Below are positions 14,055 through 18,776 of a DNA stretch of 18,776 nucleotides, piece by piece; position 1 is the first letter of the stretch, and the number at the start of each line of letters is the position of its first letter. The notes under the pieces are model-generated. The model was not told the origin of the DNA. It saw nothing but the letters and a program-made list of their open reading frames with translations, and searched no databases. Source of the stretch: SIG673 sp045658525 (GTDB taxonomy: Bacteria > Bacillota > Clostridia > Oscillospirales > CAG-272); contig JAZOVD010000071.1 of NCBI GenBank assembly GCA_045658525.1, positions 1 to 18,776 on the forward strand, written 5' to 3'. A program made the translations under genes and the position numbers.

Positions 14055-14882
14055 ATGTTAAAATTTGAAAAAACTCTTCCCGTCGGACTCCAGCTCTATT
14101 CAGTCCGTGATTTCCTTGCGAGTGACTTTAAGGGAACTCTTAAAAAACTCAAGGATATGGGTTACGATTACGTCGAGCCGGCAGGTCTTTATAAGATGAC
14201 CGCCGAGGATTTCAAGGCGGCTCTTGACGAGGCGGGTCTTACCGCTATCTGCGCTCACGTTCCCTATGCGGAAATGACCGCCGATCCCGAAAAGGTCATC
14301 AATGACTACAAGACCATAGGCGTTAAGTTTATGGCTATACCCTATCTCGGAGACGCTGACCGTCCCGGCGCTGAAAATTTTGAGAACGTTCTCGCGTATA
14401 TCAAGGAATTCGGCAAGAAATGCGCCGACGCGGGAATAACTCTCCTTTACCACAACCACGATTTCGAGTTTGTAAAGATGCCCGACGGCAGATACGGACT
14501 TGACTATATGTACGAGACCGTTGACGCTTCCCTGCTCCAGACCGAGCTTGACTGCTGCTGGGTAAAGGTAGCCGGTGAGGATCCCGCTTCCTACATCAGA
14601 AAGTACGCGGGACGTTGTCCCATCGTTCACCTCAAAGACTTCACGGGTGAAAAGAGCAGCAATATGTACAACCTTATAGGTCTTAAAGAGACCGCAAAAA
14701 CCACCTCTACGTTCGCGTTCCGTCCCGTCGGATACGGTAAGCAGGACGTTCCCTCGATCATTACCGCGGCTATTGAAAGCGGTGCGCTCTACCTCGTTGT
14801 AGAGCAGGATAATCCCGGTGAACAGACGTCTCTCGAAGCTGTCGAGATGTCCAGAAAATATCTCCGTTCTCTCGGATTCTGA
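14055..14882 (+). CDS. sugar phosphate isomerase/epimerase (xylose isomerase-like TIM barrel)
   Basis: A 275-residue AP-endonuclease-2-type TIM barrel (PF01261), as in D-tagatose 3-epimerase and inosose-pathway enzymes. Visible family blocks are VGLQLYSVRD (10-19), YHNHDFEF (132-139), ELDCCWVKVAG (164-174), PIVHLKDF (189-196), FRPVGYGKQD (222-231) and VVEQD (248-252). Probable metal ligands are His135, Asp166, His192 and Glu250, by analogy with the family. It is cytoplasmic and has no signal peptide. The natural sugar cannot be told from sequence. It stands alone, with its own promoter and terminator. The GGAGG ribosome binding site lies 8 bases before the ATG. Confidence 0.9.
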   Translation: MLKFEKTLPVGLQLYSVRDFLASDFKGTLKKLKDMGYDYVEPAGLYKMTAEDFKAALDEAGLTAICAHVPYAEMTADPEKVINDYKTIGVKFMAIPYLGDADRPGAENFENVLAYIKEFGKKCADAGITLLYHNHDFEFVKMPDGRYGLDYMYETVDASLLQTELDCCWVKVAGEDPASYIRKYAGRCPIVHLKDFTGEKSSNMYNLIGLKETAKTTSTFAFRPVGYGKQDVPSIITAAIESGALYLVVEQDNPGEQTSLEAVEMSRKYLRSLGF

Positions 14883-14895
14883 TAACGCACAATGC

Positions 14896-14934
14896 TTCCG
14901 AAACGCACTCTCAGCGGTGCGTTTCGGAATTTTT
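14896..14934 (+). terminator. intrinsic terminator after the isomerase gene
   Basis: TTCCGAAACGCAC (14896-14908) pairs perfectly with GTGCGTTTCGGAA (14917-14929) around an 8-base loop, followed by TTTTT (14930-14934). It ends only 27 bases before the uvrB start. Confidence 0.92.
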
Positions 14935-14961
14935 CATTAAAAAAGGGCAATAATCTTCATT

Positions 14962-16929
14962 ATGGAACAGAAAAATTTTAAACTTGTCAGTCCCTACAAG
15001 CCGACGGGCGACCAGCCCGAAGCAATAGAAAAGCTTGTTTCGGGACTCGAAAGCGGTATGCGTGAGCAGACTTTACTCGGCGTTACAGGCTCCGGAAAAA
15101 CGTTCACTATGGCGAACGTCATACAGCGCGTCAACCGTCCTACGCTCGTGCTCGCGCACAACAAAACACTTGCCGCTCAGCTCTGCTCGGAATTCAAGGA
15201 GTTCTTTCCCGAAAACGCGGTAGAGTATTTCGTTTCGTATTACGATTACTACCAGCCGGAGGCTTATATCCCAGGCAAAGACGTATATATCGAAAAGGAC
15301 GCGCTCGTCAACGACGAGATAGACAAGCTCCGTCACAGCGCCACATCCGCGCTCTTTGAACGCAGAGACGTTATCATAGTCGCGTCCGTCTCATGCATAT
15401 ATACGCTTGGAGACCCGATAGAATACAAAAGCCTTATGGTCGATATGCGCGTGGGAATGCAGATGGACAGAAACGAGCTGCTCGCGCGTCTTGTCGCTAT
15501 AAGCTACGACAGAAACGACATAAACCTCGAAAGAAACAAATTCCGAGTTCGGGGTGACGTAGTTGAGATACACCCGTCGGGAACTGACAATCTGATACTG
15601 CGCGTCGAATTCTTCGGAGACGAGATAGACCGAATATCCGAGATAAACCCCGTTACGGGTGAGCTTATCCGTAATGTCAGCTACGCGGTAGTGTTCCCCG
15701 CGACCCATTACGCCGTCTCTCCGGAAAAGCGCGAAGCGGCTCTTTCGGTCATACTCGAAGAAATGGAGGACAGAGTCGAGTTTTTCAAATCTCAGGGCAA
15801 GCTCATAGAGGCGCAGAGGATCGAGGAACGCACGCGCTATGACGTTGAGATGATGCGTGAGATAGGCTATTGCTCGGGTGTTGAAAACTACTCACGCGTC
15901 CTTTCAGGCAGAGAAGCGGGAAGTACCCCTTACACGCTTCTTGACTACTTCCCCGACGATTATCTTATGATAGTTGACGAATCGCACGTTATGCTTCCGC
16001 AGGTACGCGGAATGAGCGGCGGAGACAAGGCGCGTAAGACTAACCTCGTTGAGTACGGATTCCGACTTCCGTCGGCGTTCGATAACCGCCCTCTGTTCTT
16101 TGACGAATTTGAAAGCAAGATAAATCAAGTCATATACGTAAGCGCTACCCCGGGTCCTTACGAAAAGGAGCATTCCGAAACCACCGTCGAGCAGCTCATA
16201 CGACCGACAGGCTTGGTCGATCCCGAAATAGAGGTTCGCCCAGTTGCGGGTCAGGTCGATGACCTTATGGGCGAGATTTTCGCTCGTACAGAGCGTAAGG
16301 AAAGAGTTCTCGTTACGACGCTTACAAAGAAAATGGCTGAGGATCTGACCGAGTTCCTCGCTATGAACGGTGTAAAGGTAAAATATATCCACCATAACGT
16401 CGATACGATGGAGCGAATGGAAATAATACGAGACCTGCGACTTGGCGTTTTCGACGTTCTGGTCGGAATAAACCTTCTCCGCGAGGGCCTTGATATACCC
16501 GAGGTATCACTCGTCGCCATACTTGACGCTGACAAAGAGGGACTTCTCCGTTCGGAGACCTCGCTTATACAGACCGTCGGACGAGCGGCGCGTAACGCGG
16601 ACGGTAAGGTCATAATGTATGCCGATACCGTAACTCGTTCAATGAAGGCGGCTATCGACGAGACCAACCGCCGAAGATCGGTCCAAAAGGCATACAACGA
16701 AGCCCACGGCATAACCCCGAAAACGATAATCAAGCCCGTTCGTGATCTCATAGACCTCGGTTCAGGCTCAGCAGACGGCACAAAGCCGGATAAGAAGCTG
16801 ACCAAGGCGGAAAGAGAAAAGCTCATTGAGGAGCTTACAGTCAGAATGAAGGACGCTGCACGCAGGCTTGAATTTGAGTCCGCGGCAAAGCTCCGCGACA
16901 GAATACAGTCGCTAAGAACTTACAAGTAA
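14962..16929 (+). CDS. uvrB: excinuclease ABC subunit B
   Basis: UvrB is the damage-verification helicase of nucleotide excision repair; UvrA loads it and it then recruits UvrC. The 655-residue length is typical. Seen elements are FKLVSPYKPTGDQPEAI (6-22), Walker A GVTGSGKT (40-47), the beta-hairpin region YYDYYQPEAYIP (about 91-102), the DESH box (339-342), the helicase block NLLREGLDIPEVSL followed by QTVGRAARN, and a C-terminal UVR domain (LEFESAAKLRDRIQ) for UvrC contact. The start matches the family N-terminus, but the ribosome binding site is weak (AAAAGGG, 14 bases upstream). The upstream terminator leaves almost no room for a separate promoter. uvrA follows 201 bases downstream on the same strand. 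Confidence 0.98.
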   Translation: MEQKNFKLVSPYKPTGDQPEAIEKLVSGLESGMREQTLLGVTGSGKTFTMANVIQRVNRPTLVLAHNKTLAAQLCSEFKEFFPENAVEYFVSYYDYYQPEAYIPGKDVYIEKDALVNDEIDKLRHSATSALFERRDVIIVASVSCIYTLGDPIEYKSLMVDMRVGMQMDRNELLARLVAISYDRNDINLERNKFRVRGDVVEIHPSGTDNLILRVEFFGDEIDRISEINPVTGELIRNVSYAVVFPATHYAVSPEKREAALSVILEEMEDRVEFFKSQGKLIEAQRIEERTRYDVEMMREIGYCSGVENYSRVLSGREAGSTPYTLLDYFPDDYLMIVDESHVMLPQVRGMSGGDKARKTNLVEYGFRLPSAFDNRPLFFDEFESKINQVIYVSATPGPYEKEHSETTVEQLIRPTGLVDPEIEVRPVAGQVDDLMGEIFARTERKERVLVTTLTKKMAEDLTEFLAMNGVKVKYIHHNVDTMERMEIIRDLRLGVFDVLVGINLLREGLDIPEVSLVAILDADKEGLLRSETSLIQTVGRAARNADGKVIMYADTVTRSMKAAIDETNRRRSVQKAYNEAHGITPKTIIKPVRDLIDLGSGSADGTKPDKKLTKAEREKLIEELTVRMKDAARRLEFESAAKLRDRIQSLRTYK

Positions 16930-16933
16930 TTCG

Positions 16934-17030
16934 CGTGTCATTCTGAGCGAAGCCCCCGAGATTCCACCTTCGCTTGCGCTCGGTGCTGCCTTGCAGTTCG
17001 ATTTCGCTTCGCTACACTCAGAATGACACG
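16934..17030. repeat. palindromic intergenic repeat between uvrB and uvrA
   Basis: CGTGTCATTCTGAG (16934-16947) and CTCAGAATGACACG (17017-17030) are a perfect 14-bp inverted pair. Nested inside are GCGAAGC/GCTTCGC (16947-16953 with 17006-17012) and CCGAG/CTCGG (16956-16960 with 16979-16983), so the transcript can fold into a branched structure. The outer motif resembles a TCATTCTGAGCGAAGC element that, from memory, recurs between genes in many unrelated bacterial genomes. It is non-coding. Confidence 0.75.
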
Positions 17031-17058
17031 GGGGCGAAGTCGAAATCCGACCGAAGGA

Positions 17059-17091
17059 AGGATCAAATGCAAACATTGCATTTGGAATCCT
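17059..17091 (+). other. hairpin in the uvrA leader
   Basis: CAAATGCAA (17064-17072) pairs with TTGCATTTG (17076-17084) around an ACA loop. AGGAT (17059-17063) and ATCCT (17087-17091) extend the stem across a 2-base bulge. No T-run follows, so it is not a standard terminator. No convincing promoter was seen between it and the uvrA start. Confidence 0.5.
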
Positions 17092-17130
17092 GTAAGAAAC
17101 AATTATCTATCTTAAAAGGAACGTTTAAAA

Positions 17131-18776
17131 ATGGCATCATATCTCGATATAATCGGCGCGCGCGCCAACAACTTAAAAAACGTAAGCATACGTATCCCGC
17201 GCGACAAGCTGGTCGTTTTTACGGGACTTTCCGGTTCTGGAAAATCCTCGCTTGCGTTCGACACGATATACGCAGAGGGTCACAGACGCTTCGTCGAATC
17301 GCTTTCGTCTTACGCAAGACAGTTTCTTGGTCAGCTCGATAAGCCCGACGTTGACTCGATAGAGGGTCTTTCGCCCGCTATCTCGATAGACCAGAAAACG
17401 ACCTCCAAAAACCCTCGTTCCACCGTCGGAACAGTTACCGAGATATACGATTATCTGCGTTTGCTCTACGCCCGTATAGGTATCCCACACTGCCCGATAT
17501 GCGGAAAGGAGATACGCCGTCAAAGCACCGACCAGATCATCGAAAAGATACTCTCGCTCCCGACAGGGACGAAGTTCATGGTGCTCGCGCCCGTCGTAAG
17601 AGACAAAAAGGGACAGCACGAAAAGGTCATAGAAAGCGCCCGCAAAAGTGGATTCGCGCGTGTCCGTGTTGACGGAAGCCTTTACGACCTCAGCGAGAAC
17701 ATAGAGCTTGACAAAAATATAAAGCACAAGATAGACATAGTAGTTGACCGTCTGATAATCAAGGACGATATGCGTTCTCGACTTTCGGACTCGGTAGAAA
17801 CGGCACTCTCTCAGGCTGACGGAAACGTCGGTATCTGCGTCCTCGGTGACGGCGAACGTGACCTTTGGTTTTCACAGAACTACGCCTGCGAGGAGCATAA
17901 CGTAAGCTTCGGCGAGCTTGAACCGAGAATGTTCTCGTTCAACAACCCCATAGGAGCTTGTCCCGCCTGCGCGGGTCTCGGAGAAACGTCCGAGCTTTCG
18001 CCCGCGAAGATGATACCCGATATGAAGCTCACTCTCCGCGAGGGCGCGATAGCCGTAAACGGCTTCAAGACCCTCGACGAAACGACCTACGCAGGACCTC
18101 TTTTCGAAGCTGCGGGTGAGGTCGCGGGCTTCGATTTCGATACCCCTATAAAGGATTTTTCTCCCGAAGCGCTTAACGCGCTCCTTTACGGAACGGGAGA
18201 CAGAAAATACAGCATCGTCAGAGCCTTCGAGGGCGTGGTACGCCATCAGACGATACCGTTCGAGGGCATAATAAAGATGATAAACCAACGCAGAGCGATG
18301 TGGGGAGACAAGGGATATTACGAGGAGTTTATGGATAACTCACCCTGTACCGTCTGCGACGGCAAGCGTTTAAAGCCTGAGATACTTTCCGTCACGGTCG
18401 GTGGAAAAAATATAGACGAGTTCTGCCGTCTTTCGGTATCTGATGCGCTGGATTTCGTAAACTCTCTCGCCTTTGACGGCTCGGAACTGAAAATAGCGCA
18501 CGAAATACTCAAAGAAGTGAAATCCCGTCTCGGATTTCTTAAAAACGTCGGTCTTGAATATCTGAACCTCGCACGTAAATCGGGAACGCTTTCGGGCGGT
18601 GAGGCACAAAGAATACGTCTCGCCACCCAGATAGGCTCGTCGCTTATGGGCGTTTTGTATATACTCGACGAACCGAGCATAGGACTTCACCAGAGAGACA
18701 ACGGAAAGCTGATAAAAACGCTCAAATCTCTGCGCGACCTCGGTAACAGCGTTATAGTAGTCGAGCACGACGAGGA
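17131..18776 (+). CDS. uvrA: excinuclease ABC subunit A (3' partial)
   Basis: UvrA is the damage-sensing ABC ATPase of nucleotide excision repair. The window holds 548 codons of a protein normally about 940 residues long; the frame stays open to the right edge. It begins MASYLDIIGARANNLKNVSI, a standard UvrA N-terminus, with AAAAGGA ending 10 bases before the ATG. Seen motifs are Walker A GLSGSGKS (32-39), CPIC (121-124), zinc-module cysteines CPAC (277-280) and CTVC (406-409), the ABC signature LSGGEAQRIRLA (487-498) and Walker B YILDEPSIGLH (510-520). Because the first ATPase site is split by the insertion domains, the signature and Walker B appear late, as expected. The downstream half, with the second ATPase, lies outside the window. 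Confidence 0.98.
   Translation, partial: MASYLDIIGARANNLKNVSIRIPRDKLVVFTGLSGSGKSSLAFDTIYAEGHRRFVESLSSYARQFLGQLDKPDVDSIEGLSPAISIDQKTTSKNPRSTVGTVTEIYDYLRLLYARIGIPHCPICGKEIRRQSTDQIIEKILSLPTGTKFMVLAPVVRDKKGQHEKVIESARKSGFARVRVDGSLYDLSENIELDKNIKHKIDIVVDRLIIKDDMRSRLSDSVETALSQADGNVGICVLGDGERDLWFSQNYACEEHNVSFGELEPRMFSFNNPIGACPACAGLGETSELSPAKMIPDMKLTLREGAIAVNGFKTLDETTYAGPLFEAAGEVAGFDFDTPIKDFSPEALNALLYGTGDRKYSIVRAFEGVVRHQTIPFEGIIKMINQRRAMWGDKGYYEEFMDNSPCTVCDGKRLKPEILSVTVGGKNIDEFCRLSVSDALDFVNSLAFDGSELKIAHEILKEVKSRLGFLKNVGLEYLNLARKSGTLSGGEAQRIRLATQIGSSLMGVLYILDEPSIGLHQRDNGKLIKTLKSLRDLGNSVIVVEHDE

Noticed and set aside
14385..14396. GAGAACGTTCTC palindrome as a LexA/SOS box for uvrB
   Set aside because: It is inside the isomerase coding sequence, more than 550 bases from uvrB, and lacks the 4-base spacer of the Firmicute SOS box.

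Overview
The window looks like a chromosomal segment of an endospore-forming Firmicute, most likely a gut- or rumen-type member of the Clostridia. The reasons are a SpoVT orthologue, AGGAG-type ribosome binding sites, the DUF1385-PrmC and ACT/UPF0210 gene pairs typical of Firmicutes, and several intracellular polysaccharide-degrading enzymes. By eye the base composition is close to balanced. No rRNA, tRNA, CRISPR array, transposase or phage gene was seen. Genes fill nearly all of the sequence, and no gene-free gap exceeds 300 bases.

Region 1 (1-1070): the end of an unrecognised gene, then a 286-residue protein of two DUF11 domains without a signal peptide. It is preceded by a sequence resembling a late mother-cell (sigma-K) promoter and followed by a terminator shared with the next, convergent gene. 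I suggest a spore-surface or appendage protein.

Region 2 (1072-6820): a carbohydrate locus. An OPA-type MFS transporter (-) is divergent from a GH9-like glycosidase (+), and a heparinase II/III-like lyase (-) lies further on. Neither enzyme has a signal peptide, so an imported oligosaccharide would be degraded in the cytoplasm. spoVT sits between the two enzymes and has its own sigma-G-like promoter.

Region 3 (6821-10163, -): a probable operon of a homocitrate synthase/Re-citrate synthase-like enzyme, a UPF0237 ACT-domain protein and a UPF0210 (DUF711) protein, with a candidate promoter upstream.

Region 4 (10178-13947, -): an overlapping DUF1385 - prmC - DUF2752 operon, and cinA with a near-consensus promoter. 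A 34-35 base intergenic repeat occurs both here and in the gap after the UPF0210 gene.

Region 5 (13987-18776, +): a TIM-barrel sugar isomerase/epimerase, then uvrB and the first 548 codons of uvrA, the core of nucleotide excision repair. The uvrB-uvrA gap holds a palindromic intergenic repeat.

The housekeeping genes are ordinary. The points most worth following are the DUF11 protein with its sporulation-type promoter, the unusual active-site residues of the GH9-like and heparinase-like enzymes, the three-gene synthase/ACT/UPF0210 operon, and the two intergenic repeat families.
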